DNA from: an uncultured bacterium
GTDB taxonomy: Bacteria > Vulcanimicrobiota > Xenobia > Xenobiales > Xenobiaceae
Assembly: GCA_934644775.1 (NCBI GenBank)
Contig: CAKUDB010000019.1
Location: 1-48,932 of the forward strand
Length of the DNA: 48,932 nucleotides
Direction of reading: 5' to 3'
Position numbers and translations under genes: made by a program
The notes under the pieces: generated by a model
What the model saw: the letters and a program-made list of their open reading frames with translations, nothing else
Told to the model about the DNA's origin: nothing
Database searches by the model: none
Shown here: positions 8,745 to 17,536 of the stretch, piece by piece
How the letters are laid out: each line of letters starts with the position of its first letter
How positions within the stretch are numbered: position 1 is the stretch's first letter

Positions 8745-9239
8745 TTACCTTTGCTCTGATGTCTCTGCGTCAGTAGAGATTTTAATAACTTGCCAGGGAA
8801 TAAACTTTCCGCTGTTGTTGAGAGCTTCTATGGCCATTTGCTCTAAAGGTGCGCAACAGGGACGATCTAGGCGCACAACTATTAAGCTTCTGATATTGTT
8901 ATTTTGTAAAATTCGACTTAGCTTTTGGCTGTATTCCTGACTATCAAATTTAGGACAACTTATTAGAACGGTACGTCCGTGAATATATTCTTTGTAAAAA
9001 GAGGCACAAATATAAGCTACGCAATCGGCGGCTAAAAGCAACTTAGCCTCCTCGAAAAACTCTGCCTTCTCGGGCACAAGCTCAAGCTTTACAGGCCATT
9101 GTTTGGTAGCTTTTACATCGGCTAAGTGGATGGCTCCTCGTGTATATTCGGGGCAAGGCGATTCCAACTTAGAGTCGTCGGTACGCTCGTATTCATAGTT
9201 CTTAGGGTGGTCATTTGTTTTAAGATTCTGAGGAGCCAT
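8745..9239 (-). CDS. Protein resembling the C-terminal half of a 4Fe-4S ferredoxin-like family, lacking the Fe-S half
   Basis: 164 residues. From about residue 45 the sequence (QWPVKLELVPEKAEFFEEA, LLLAADCVAY, LISCPKFD, NNIRSLIVVRLDRPCC) follows a pattern I recall from bacterial 4Fe-4S binding proteins: QWPVQL..VP...F....LLIAADCVPFAY, ..GCPKLDD, ...VTV.RMEVPCC. Those proteins begin with one or two CxxCxxC clusters. Here the N-terminus (residues 1-44) has a single Cys and no such motif. The Cys residues in ADC, SCPK and PCC are kept, so metal or thiol chemistry may remain. It lies 31 bases after a TerD gene and just before TetR. Start ATG is preceded by AAAGG. Function unknown. Confidence 0.6.
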   Translation of the reverse strand: MAPQNLKTNDHPKNYEYERTDDSKLESPCPEYTRGAIHLADVKATKQWPVKLELVPEKAEFFEEAKLLLAADCVAYICASFYKEYIHGRTVLISCPKFDSQEYSQKLSRILQNNNIRSLIVVRLDRPCCAPLEQMAIEALNNSGKFIPWQVIKISTDAETSEQR

Positions 9240-9270
9240 TTTTTATGCCTTTCGATTGGGCCAAGCTTTT

Positions 9271-10758
9271 TTACAAGTAAACTGGGCTTGTCCAGATGTT
9301 GTCCATACATCTTTTAGCTAAAGTTCTAATAGAACCGTCTTGGGTACCTTCTCCGAGAGCTTTAAATTCCCAACCATCTTGCTGGCGTATTAACTCTCCG
9401 AAGATCATAGCCATCATGCCGTTGTATTTATTAGTAAGCTCAAAACGACATAACTCCTTATTGGCGTCAGCATCGCAAATTCTGATATAAGCATTATTTA
9501 TCAAACCGAAATGCTGACGTCGCCTCTTGGCCTGATAAATATTAGCTACTATTATCAACCGATCGTATACTTTGGGCAAATTATCAAGATCAATATAAAT
9601 TTGCTCACAATCACCTTGGCCTTCGCCAGTTAAGTTGTCACCCATATGGATAATGCAACCGGAATCGTGGCGCAAATTTTGGAAATAAACTAAATCTTCA
9701 TGGCGCACTAAGCGGCTACCTTGGCAAGCTATAACCGAAGCGTCACAATCAAAATTGTCATAATAATCTTTTACTTCTTCGGCTTCATCCCAGGCTAAAC
9801 CGATCATGGCTTTTTTTAATCGGCCGCCCTCTTTCTTTTCTAAGCTAACTTTTTGGCCTTTTTTCAAACTTACTGGCTTTAAGGTTTTAGAAGTGCTAAT
9901 TGTGGTTGGAGTCTCTCCTGTTGTCGATTGTAAGGTAACTGCTGGCGCTATAGCTGCCGCTTGATCCATAGCCGCTGGCCGTGCGTCTGTCGTTTGGCTT
10001 CTGGTGGAAGTTGAGCGGGATGGGGAAGCTACAGAAGAGGGAGCTGTGGAAATAGACACTCCTTTGGTAGTTGCTGTCGGTTGAGGGGCTACCGACCAAG
10101 AGGGGACAGGCCCGGCGGCCCTAGCGGCAGCTACTGGGGCAGTAAGAGGCGACGGAGTAGCGGTTAGGTTGGTAGTTAGATTAGTGTTAGTTGCCCAGGA
10201 ATTATTTATTTGCGGCATAGGCACTACCGTATCGGTTACTTCTACCAGCTCTTGGCCGCCGTAATGGCGCAGCAGATCGCCCAAGCCGCCGTTGAAGCCT
10301 TGGGCAATAACGCCTATACGCCAAACTCCCTTAAGATAAATTTCTAGAGAAATAATAGCCTTTTCCGACTTAAAATCGCGACCGTGCAAAATTAAAGAGA
10401 GAACCTCTTGGTCGTTTTGTTTGAGACAAACTTTATGATTACTAATTTGTCCCATAGTGCCGTTGCCGTCTATACTTACGGTAAATATTATACGTTTGAT
10501 AGTAGAGGGGATAAGGGGAAGATTAAGCTTAAAAATAGCCGAATTGTTGATCCGGTTATAGCTAATCTCTTTTTTAGGAGAAAAAGGCTGATTATAAAAT
10601 ACCATATAGCGATCGTCAGAAAGCTTACTATTGCTATCTACACCAAAGCAACAGTAATCGTAGATCGCCCGTCCTTGGACGCTCATCTCTACTTCAAAGC
10701 TGTCCTGTAACTTCAGGTATTTTTCTAACTTGTCCCTAAAACCTCGCTGCATATTCAT
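9271..10758 (-). CDS. Tandem TerD-domain protein (TerA-like)
   Basis: 495 residues with two TerD-type domains: residues 1-175 and about 300-495, joined by an Ala/Pro/Ser/Thr-rich linker that is probably disordered. The first has the TerA-like signature (RGFRDKLEKYL, LSDDRYMVFYNQP, GFNGGLGDLLRHYGG) and lacks the second acidic calcium loop. The second keeps most of it (FDCDAS and GDNLTGEGQGDCEQ). TerD domains bind Ca2+ and occur in tellurite, phage and stress-resistance clusters, where they are thought to build membrane-associated complexes. It is the last TerD gene of a four-gene minus-strand run, 57 bases after the vWA paralog. No signal peptide. Confidence 0.88.
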   Translation of the reverse strand: MNMQRGFRDKLEKYLKLQDSFEVEMSVQGRAIYDYCCFGVDSNSKLSDDRYMVFYNQPFSPKKEISYNRINNSAIFKLNLPLIPSTIKRIIFTVSIDGNGTMGQISNHKVCLKQNDQEVLSLILHGRDFKSEKAIISLEIYLKGVWRIGVIAQGFNGGLGDLLRHYGGQELVEVTDTVVPMPQINNSWATNTNLTTNLTATPSPLTAPVAAARAAGPVPSWSVAPQPTATTKGVSISTAPSSVASPSRSTSTRSQTTDARPAAMDQAAAIAPAVTLQSTTGETPTTISTSKTLKPVSLKKGQKVSLEKKEGGRLKKAMIGLAWDEAEEVKDYYDNFDCDASVIACQGSRLVRHEDLVYFQNLRHDSGCIIHMGDNLTGEGQGDCEQIYIDLDNLPKVYDRLIIVANIYQAKRRRQHFGLINNAYIRICDADANKELCRFELTNKYNGMMAMIFGELIRQQDGWEFKALGEGTQDGSIRTLAKRCMDNIWTSPVYL

Positions 10759-10815
10759 ACGGCTACTAATCCCTTTCTAAACTCACTCTTCAGACTTAAT
10801 CGACTGACTAAAAAC

Positions 10816-12153
10816 TTAAATCATCTCGCGCTTTTTTATCTCTTTAAGCCAAAGGGGAAACTCTTGGAGCAAACGATCGTAGAGCTCGGCGTCACTTACA
10901 TCGTGTAAGTCGTCCAAAGCAAAAAAATTAGCGTTGTCTATATAACGTCCCGGCATAGTGTCAAGCTGTTCCAAAACGCCGTACATCTTGCCGCCTATAC
11001 CTACAAATTGCCAAAAGATAGGATAGCGAGAGGCCTCTATTAAAATCTTTTTAATCTCTTCAGTTCGACTTACACCGCCGTCACTAAGAAAAATAACATA
11101 AACTGGCTCTTGGGAGTCTTTGAAAACTCTCATAACGTCGAGCATAACTTCTGGCTCATTATTTATAAAGTCCAAATCTCTCATCATATTGAACCAATTT
11201 TTCGGAACCGTATCTTGGTAATTGCGCAAATTTACCGAAGGCATCTTCTTGTATCTGTCACCGAAGAACCAGCAATCAAACTCGCCATCATCGTCAAATT
11301 GGACGGCTACAGGTACAACCCTATTGACAAACTCCTGAACCATACCGCTTTGGTAACGACCTGACATTGAGCCGGACATATCCAAGACTAAAGCTACTTT
11401 GGCTCGGCAATCTTCAAGTTTATTCTTTTTAAGTGAAACTACGAAAGTTTTAGCTAAGGAAACTAACTGTGGAGCTTCTTTTTCGATCTTTTTCTCTAAA
11501 GAAACTTTTAATTTAATGGGCGGCTCAGTTGGTTTGGGGTCAGATTGAGGGGGAATAGGTGCGATCTGGTGGACAGTAGCAGAAGTAGGGGGCGCTGACG
11601 GAACTGACGGAGCTGGCGCTGTCAGTTCCTCTACCAGCTCTTGGCCGCCGTAGAAGCGCAATAAGTCGCCCAAGCCTCCAAAAAATCCGCTAGCTACAGC
11701 GGCTAGACGCCAAACCCCTTTTTTATAAATTTCCAGGGAGATAATGGCCCTTTCTTTGGTAAAATTTTGACCGGTCAAGGGCAACTCCAATAACGCTTGA
11801 CCATTTTGCTTAACATAAACTTTATGAGAGATTATATCGCTCATACAACTTGGACTGTTAGCGTCTATATTAGCTGTAAAGACTATCTTATGTATGAAGT
11901 CTGGCAATTGGCTAAGATTGATATTAAATTCGGCACTATTGTCAGTTTGGGAGAAGCTGAGCTCATTTTGAGGAGAAGTAGGCTGGTTATAAAAGACCAT
12001 ATAGCGATCGTCGGAAAGTTTATTATCTTTATCTACCCCAAAACAGCAAAAATCGTACTGGGAACCCCCTTCTATACTCATAACTACTTGGAAAGGCTGA
12101 CTAATATTTAAGTATTTTTCTAATTTGTCTCTAAAGCCGCGCTGCATGTCCAT
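10816..12153 (-). CDS. TerD-vWA fusion protein (TerF-like)
   Basis: 445 residues: a TerA-like TerD domain (1-175), a Pro-rich linker (about 178-230), then a von Willebrand A domain (about 250-445). The metal-ion-dependent adhesion site is intact, with D258-x-S260-x-S262 in LVLDMSGSMSG and LSDGG later. This layout matches TerF-type proteins, in which the vWA domain is thought to bind a protein partner through a divalent metal. Adjacent paralogs share the first 15 residues (RGFRDKLEKYL). Probably cytosolic. It overlaps no neighbour and belongs to a run with gaps of about 55-60 bases. Confidence 0.9.
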   Translation of the reverse strand: MDMQRGFRDKLEKYLNISQPFQVVMSIEGGSQYDFCCFGVDKDNKLSDDRYMVFYNQPTSPQNELSFSQTDNSAEFNINLSQLPDFIHKIVFTANIDANSPSCMSDIISHKVYVKQNGQALLELPLTGQNFTKERAIISLEIYKKGVWRLAAVASGFFGGLGDLLRFYGGQELVEELTAPAPSVPSAPPTSATVHQIAPIPPQSDPKPTEPPIKLKVSLEKKIEKEAPQLVSLAKTFVVSLKKNKLEDCRAKVALVLDMSGSMSGRYQSGMVQEFVNRVVPVAVQFDDDGEFDCWFFGDRYKKMPSVNLRNYQDTVPKNWFNMMRDLDFINNEPEVMLDVMRVFKDSQEPVYVIFLSDGGVSRTEEIKKILIEASRYPIFWQFVGIGGKMYGVLEQLDTMPGRYIDNANFFALDDLHDVSDAELYDRLLQEFPLWLKEIKKREMI

Positions 12154-12211
12154 AAAAAAGTTCCAATCCTTTCCAATTCTTAGTATGTCGAGATCTCAAG
12201 CTCCAATAAAA

Positions 12212-12940
12212 TTAACGGTTTTTCTTCTTCCTTTTTATGGGTATAGGTATTACTTTGGTTGGCAAGAGTTTTACAGAGGCTTGCTTCTTTTTGGCTTCTG
12301 TAGCGAAGGGTTCAGCTAAAATATGACCTTTTATAGTTAGATCTACTCGGCGCTCTTTCGATTTTATCGGTTTATTACTAAAGAAGGTGGCGTCGACAGT
12401 TGTGCCTAGTCCCAGGGGGGCAGATGTAGAGATAGCTTTCTTTTCTTCGACTATTTCGTTAACATTTTTGTTATAGCCGCAACTTAAAGCGGCCAAGCGC
12501 CAGTCCCCACCTTTTTTATAAATTTCACAACAGATAATTAGCTTCTCTCGACGAAAATCTCGGCCTTGGAGCTGAAAAACGAAGATGCTTTTTCCCTTTT
12601 GCTTAAGCTCGGCCTTTTGCCAAGTTATATCGCCCATAACGTGTTCATCTTCAATATTTATTAAGAAAACTAGTTTCTTTATTTGATTGGGCATAAGGGG
12701 TAAATTTATAGTACAGAGAGCGCCCAGCTCTGTATCTTGATAGACTATCTCATTTTTAGGCGAGCTTGTATGGCCGCTCCAAACGATATAGTCGCTGCAA
12801 TAGGGAATATCTTGGGGGGTTACTGCCATACAGCAGTAACTACATTGTACCGGGCCGGAAATTTGTAATTCCAGAGTAAATTCTTGAGAAATATCCAAGT
12901 AACTTTTCAACTTGCTTCTAAATCCGCGCTGGATTTCCAT
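12212..12940 (-). CDS. Divergent single-TerD protein with basic tail
   Basis: 242 residues. The first 165 align with the TerD domains of the neighbouring paralogs (RGFRSKLKSYL, SSPKNEIVYQD, FQLQGRDFRREKLIICCEIYKKG), but LSDDRYMVFYNQ has become YCSDYIVWSGH, and the GFNGGLGDLL end has become GYNKNVNEIV. It therefore looks specialised or decaying. The last 75 residues form a Lys-rich tail ending IKRKKKNR, suited to binding nucleic acid or acidic surfaces. No second domain. It lies between two TerD-vWA genes on the same strand and is probably co-expressed. Confidence 0.8.
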   Translation of the reverse strand: MEIQRGFRSKLKSYLDISQEFTLELQISGPVQCSYCCMAVTPQDIPYCSDYIVWSGHTSSPKNEIVYQDTELGALCTINLPLMPNQIKKLVFLINIEDEHVMGDITWQKAELKQKGKSIFVFQLQGRDFRREKLIICCEIYKKGGDWRLAALSCGYNKNVNEIVEEKKAISTSAPLGLGTTVDATFFSNKPIKSKERRVDLTIKGHILAEPFATEAKKKQASVKLLPTKVIPIPIKRKKKNR

Positions 12941-12995
12941 TTTATCCCTCTTTCAATCTTTGTCGATACTTTGTCATTTTCGTTGAAAGTAAAAA

Positions 12996-14309
12996 TTAAG
13001 AAATTATACCGACTTTAGTTGCTGCCTTACGCCATTTGGAAAAATCGTCTAGTAAGAATTTGTATAGTTCCGGAGTAGAGTTTTGAGAAAAACCGCTGAT
13101 AGCAGCAAATTTCGCATTACATAAGGTTGAACCGGCTAAGTTAGTAATATTTTCGAATATCCCATAGCGGTTGCTACCCATGCCCAAAAATTGCCAAAAT
13201 ACAGGAAACTGCGAAGAATAAACGGTCATTTGCTCTATTTGACTATTTAAAGGTATATTTCCACTAGTGACAAATAAAATGTAGGTAGGAAGACTGAAAG
13301 GTTGACAGCTCGATAATACTTCGGTCATGGCTGTCGTTTCTGATTTATTTTCACCTAAAGACCACATTAAACTTCCCCAATCGTTAGGAATAGCCGAAGT
13401 ATAATTCCTTTCCCCAAGTGGGAACATCTTTTTAGGACGTCCGCCGTAAAGCCAATATTCTAACTGGGCGTTGTCGCTAAATTGCCAAGCTAAAGGCAGC
13501 ACCTTCGTTATTAAGTTTTGCATAGAACCATCGGAAAAGAACTTGGCCGTAAATGGGGAGGCTTCTATCACCAGGATTACGCGAGCGCGCAACTGCATTA
13601 AATTTAAGCTAGGCAGAACTTTCCTTAAGTTTTGTATAGCTCCGTTGAGCATACTATCTTTTATCGGCTTGGCGGTATTGGCTCCTACTGAGCTTCCAGC
13701 TGCCGGAGTAAAAGCTCGCTGAGTTTGGGTTGTTGGTCTACTAGGTTGGGAATTGACCACAACTGGAGCGTTCGTTTGGGGGGGCTCCTCTTCAGTAGCT
13801 TCCTCGCCGCCGTAGTTGCGCAGCAAATCGCCTAAGCCGCCATTAAAGCCGCTACCTATAGCAGCAAAGCGCCACTCGCCCTTTTTATAAATTTCCATAG
13901 AGACAAGCGAAGTCTCTTTTTGAAAATTGCTTCCCTTAAGCTTAAAAACAATAAGGCTGCGCCCATTTTGTACGATAGAGAGCTGATGCGACTGGATTTG
14001 GCTCATATCACTGTCGCCGTCGATACTCACCGTAAAGGCTAGCCTATTTATAAAATCAGGCAACTTATTCAGCTTTACAGTAAATTTAGCGCTACGATTA
14101 TCACCCTGATATTTTATTTCCCCTTTGGGAGAAGAAACTTGGTTATAAAAGACCATATAGCGATCGTCAGATAGCTTATTTTGAGCGTTCACGCCAAAAC
14201 AACTGTAATCATAATCTGCATTGCCTACAGTTTTCATTATCACTTCAAAAGTGCTGTTGGTATCGAGGTATTTGCCCAGTTTATCCCTAAGACCACGCTT
14301 TACTTCCAT
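12996..14309 (-). CDS. TerD-vWA protein with degenerate metal site
   Basis: 437 residues and probably the first gene of the minus-strand TerD operon. It has a TerD domain (1-170), a Pro/Thr/Gln linker and a vWA-like domain (about 240-437) aligned throughout with the paralog at 10816 (shared WQF, YGI, the N..F pattern). The metal site is lost: DxSxS is E249-A-S251-P-F253, and the second loop SDGG is TSGN. It probably keeps the fold without binding metal in the usual way, perhaps as a structural partner of the intact paralog. The ATG at 14309 gives the conserved N-terminus RGLRDKLGKYL. Confidence 0.85.
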   Translation of the reverse strand: MEVKRGLRDKLGKYLDTNSTFEVIMKTVGNADYDYSCFGVNAQNKLSDDRYMVFYNQVSSPKGEIKYQGDNRSAKFTVKLNKLPDFINRLAFTVSIDGDSDMSQIQSHQLSIVQNGRSLIVFKLKGSNFQKETSLVSMEIYKKGEWRFAAIGSGFNGGLGDLLRNYGGEEATEEEPPQTNAPVVVNSQPSRPTTQTQRAFTPAAGSSVGANTAKPIKDSMLNGAIQNLRKVLPSLNLMQLRARVILVIEASPFTAKFFSDGSMQNLITKVLPLAWQFSDNAQLEYWLYGGRPKKMFPLGERNYTSAIPNDWGSLMWSLGENKSETTAMTEVLSSCQPFSLPTYILFVTSGNIPLNSQIEQMTVYSSQFPVFWQFLGMGSNRYGIFENITNLAGSTLCNAKFAAISGFSQNSTPELYKFLLDDFSKWRKAATKVGIIS

Positions 14310-14642
14310 TACATTTGCTCCATTTACTTGAAGTGAAGGGTAAAATTGATACTAATTTCTACACAAAAAAACGCCCCCTAAGAGAGTTCTACTTGGGAGA
14401 GGTAAATCCTTATCCCTAACTTTAGAACTCGTTTGCCAAATAGCTTTTTTTGCAAAAAATAAAAGTAGTTAAAGAAGAGGCATAGAATAGCCCCCAATCG
14501 ACTGATTCTTTACGAAGCGAATGCTTAAAAAATATAATGGGTGCTTGGCATTTTTGGGTAAGTAGCCTTCTTATATGGGTTGTATTTTGCTTAGTCGGTC
14601 GTTTTATTGTGTCAAACAATCAGAGAGGTAAACGTATCCTTT
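14310..14642. other. Divergent promoter region between the TerD operon and the Ca2+ ATPase
   Basis: No gene supported. A plus-strand promoter is proposed at 14509-14538. A minus-strand TTGACA occurs near 14612-14617, but its -10 is poor, so the start of the TerD operon transcript remains unplaced. Confidence 0.5.
14509..14538 (+). promoter_or_regulatory. Candidate promoter of the P-type ATPase
   Basis: TTTACG at 14509-14514, an 18-base spacer and a perfect TATAAT at 14533-14538, about 105 bases before the chosen ATG. Confidence 0.4.
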
Positions 14643-17267
14643 ATGAATTTTAAACAAGGTTTGACTGCGTCTCAGGTTGAGGCTAGTCGGAAAGAGCATG
14701 GAACTAACGCTTTAACGCAAATCCCTCCGGATCCGTTATGGAAAAAGATTATGGAGGGATTCAAGGATCCCATGATCATCATTTTGTGCGTAGCTTTGGT
14801 TATTCAGGTTTTGCTTTGGTTATTGGGCAAGGCCGAATGGTTTGAGCCTGTCGGCATTTTGGTGGCCATTATCATTGCTAACGGCGTAGCTTCTATTAGC
14901 GAAAGTAAGCAAGAAGGCAAAGCTTCAGCTTTAAAAGCTGAAGAAGAAGCCAAAGAAATGGCTAAAGTCGTTCGTGACGGCAAACTTAGCGAAATTCACG
15001 TCAGTGAAATAGTTGTTGGCGACATCGTCTTCCTCCAAGCTGGCGATAAGCTTCCTGCCGACGGTGAAATAGTCGAAGGCGAAATCAAGGTCGACCAAGC
15101 CGCTTTAAATGGCGAAACAGAAGAAGCCACTAAGCGGCCGGTAGCTGACGAATCCGAAAAACAATACGATATTAAAGACTTACTTAATCTCCACTATGCT
15201 TACCGAGGCACCGTAGTTTGTGGCGGCGAAGCCCACATGGAAATTAAGGTTGTCGGTGATAAAACTCTCTTTGGTGAGTTGGCTTTGGAAGTTCAGGAAG
15301 ATACCCGCGAAACTCCTTTGCAAGTTAAGCTCGGTAAGTTGGCTCAACAAATCTCCACTTTCGGTTATGTCGGCGCTATCGCCATTATCTTGAGCATTTT
15401 AGCCAAAACTTTTATTTCCGGCCAACTCCCTCAGGATCTTTACGCCTGGGTTATTTTGTTTATCAACGCCATTACTGTGGCTGTTACTATTATCGTTTGT
15501 GCCGTTCCTGAAGGTTTGCCTATGCTTACCTCCATCTTGCTCTCTTTCCAGAGTTTGAAAATGGCCAAAGACAATGTATTGGTTCGCAAGATCAACGGTT
15601 TGGAAACTGCCGGCAGCTTGAGCTTGCTTTTTAGTGACAAGACTGGAACTATTACCGAAGGTCGCCTTTCTGTAGTCGAAATGGCTACCGGAAATGTCGT
15701 CAAAACTTTCTCTTCCTTAAGTGAAGTAAATGTAGCTTTACGTACCGATATTGTCGCTGGCGTCGGTATCAATAATAGCGCCTCTGCTAGTAATGGCAGC
15801 GTTATTGGTGGTAATAGTACCGACCGCGCTTTAATGGCTTACTTAATCGAAGCCCAAGAAGCCGAATCTATCGACAAGAGTAATGTCAAAGCTTTCAACG
15901 CTTTCGATTCCAACAAGAAGAGTTCTAGCGTAACTGTCCACCGCGACGGCAAGTTAGTTACTTTCGTCAAAGGTGCCCCGGAAAAGATTATCGCTCGCTG
16001 CACCAGCTTTGTTGATGAAAATGGTACCGTTCAGCCTTTTACCGACAAAGAAACGATTACTTCCTATATCGATACCCAAGCCGGACGCTCTATGCGTTTA
16101 TTAGCTGTAGCTAAGGTCGATGGCGAAAAAGATGATGAAAATCTCACCTTGTTGTGCGTTATTAGTATTCGCGACAATGTGCGCCAAGAAGCGGTATCTG
16201 CTATTAAAGAAGTGCAAAATGCCGGCATTCAGGTAGTTATGGTGACAGGCGACCGCAAAGAGACCGCCGTAGCTATCGCTAAAGAAGCCGGTTTACTTAC
16301 TAAGCCCGAACATGTAGCTTTAACTTCTGCTGAAATGGGCGAGAAGAGTGACGAAGAGCTTAAGAAGATCTTGTCTAACTTGCGTGTCATTGCTCGCGCT
16401 TTGCCTACCGACAAGAGCCGCTTGGTGCGTATTGCTCAAGAGCTCAATTTGGTTGTAGGTATGACTGGTGACGGCGTCAACGACTCTCCCGCTTTGAAGA
16501 AAGCCGACGTCGGTTTCGCTATGGGTAGCGGTACTGAAGTAGCTAAAGAAGCTGGCGATATTACTATTCTGGATGACAACTTCTTATCTATCGAAAAGGC
16601 CATTCTTTACGGCCGTACCATGTTTAAGAGCATTCGCAAATTCCTCATCTTCCAACTTACCGTCAATGTAGCTGCCGTACTCACCTGTTTTATCGGCCCG
16701 ATGATGGGTGAAAATATAATGATGACCGTAATTCAGTTGCTCTTAGTCAACTTGGCCATGGATACTTTGGCAGCTATCGCTTTTGGTAGTGAGCCTGCTT
16801 TGCAAGAGTATATGCAGGAAAAGCCTATCCCTCGTTCAGCTAGCATTGTCAGCAAGGATATGTTTATAGAAGTGCTTATTAGCGCTTTCTATATTACCGC
16901 TCTTTGCTTAGCCATTCGTTTTTGCCCAGCCGTTTGGAATTGGTTCGGTTGTGTCAATATTGCCGCCCCCGATACTACTTATCTTAAATCGGCTCTCTTT
17001 GCGACTTTCATGATGGCTATTACCTTCAACGGCTTTAATGCTAGAACCGAACATATCAACACTTTTAAGGGCTTGGGCCTGAACTTCAATTTCTTGCTGG
17101 TTATGGGTGCTATCTTTATTATCCAGTTCTTATTTGTTGAATTTGGTGGCGTAGCCTTAAGCGTTGAGCCCCTTACTATACAAACTTGGGCTGTATGCTT
17201 TGGTTTAGCTTTCTTAGTTATTCCTATCGATATGATTCGTAAAGCTATCATGCACCACAGCAAGTAA
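14643..17267 (+). CDS. P2B-type calcium-transporting ATPase
   Basis: 874 residues; an inner-membrane pump expected to expel Ca2+ at the cost of ATP. P-type landmarks: LNGETEEATK (actuator loop), PEGLP in TM4 (289-293), FSDKTGT with phosphorylated D332, KGAPE (nucleotide domain), MVTGDRKET, MTGDGVNDSPAL (D610, D614) and NLAMDTLAAIAF in TM6 (N703, D707). The TM5 motif NVAAVLT lacks the Glu that forms the first Ca2+ site of SERCA pumps, as in PMCA-type (P2B) pumps with one Ca2+ per cycle. The ATG at 14643 is preferred over the upstream TTG at 14607, which would add 12 residues with no family match. It is followed by a terminator and then a TerD gene. Mn2+ or another cation is possible. Confidence 0.9.
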   Translation: MNFKQGLTASQVEASRKEHGTNALTQIPPDPLWKKIMEGFKDPMIIILCVALVIQVLLWLLGKAEWFEPVGILVAIIIANGVASISESKQEGKASALKAEEEAKEMAKVVRDGKLSEIHVSEIVVGDIVFLQAGDKLPADGEIVEGEIKVDQAALNGETEEATKRPVADESEKQYDIKDLLNLHYAYRGTVVCGGEAHMEIKVVGDKTLFGELALEVQEDTRETPLQVKLGKLAQQISTFGYVGAIAIILSILAKTFISGQLPQDLYAWVILFINAITVAVTIIVCAVPEGLPMLTSILLSFQSLKMAKDNVLVRKINGLETAGSLSLLFSDKTGTITEGRLSVVEMATGNVVKTFSSLSEVNVALRTDIVAGVGINNSASASNGSVIGGNSTDRALMAYLIEAQEAESIDKSNVKAFNAFDSNKKSSSVTVHRDGKLVTFVKGAPEKIIARCTSFVDENGTVQPFTDKETITSYIDTQAGRSMRLLAVAKVDGEKDDENLTLLCVISIRDNVRQEAVSAIKEVQNAGIQVVMVTGDRKETAVAIAKEAGLLTKPEHVALTSAEMGEKSDEELKKILSNLRVIARALPTDKSRLVRIAQELNLVVGMTGDGVNDSPALKKADVGFAMGSGTEVAKEAGDITILDDNFLSIEKAILYGRTMFKSIRKFLIFQLTVNVAAVLTCFIGPMMGENIMMTVIQLLLVNLAMDTLAAIAFGSEPALQEYMQEKPIPRSASIVSKDMFIEVLISAFYITALCLAIRFCPAVWNWFGCVNIAAPDTTYLKSALFATFMMAITFNGFNARTEHINTFKGLGLNFNFLLVMGAIFIIQFLFVEFGGVALSVEPLTIQTWAVCFGLAFLVIPIDMIRKAIMHHSK

Positions 17268-17294
17268 TAGTTTAATGTAAACGGTCTAGTTATA

Positions 17295-17331
17295 GAGGGC
17301 TGCTTTCTCTTAGGAAGGCAGCTCTTTTTTT
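17295..17331 (+). terminator. Terminator after the Ca2+ ATPase
   Basis: An imperfect stem (GGCTGCTTTC against GGAAGGCAGC) is followed by a run of eight Ts. Confidence 0.7.
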
Positions 17332-17536
17332 CGCTTTCCTTTTTTAGTTTTCACCATGTTTCTTCTTATCGCTAAAAGGAGGATACTTCAGGGCGACGAA
17401 CTTGCGAAACATTCAGTTTGTACGTCTAAAGTTGCCTTCGGTTGCGTTTTTTTCTACAGTCCGTTTTCGCTATTAGGAAGGCGGCCTTCGGGAAAAGTGG
17501 CCTAAGGGCAAGATCTAACTAGAGGAGGACTTAACC

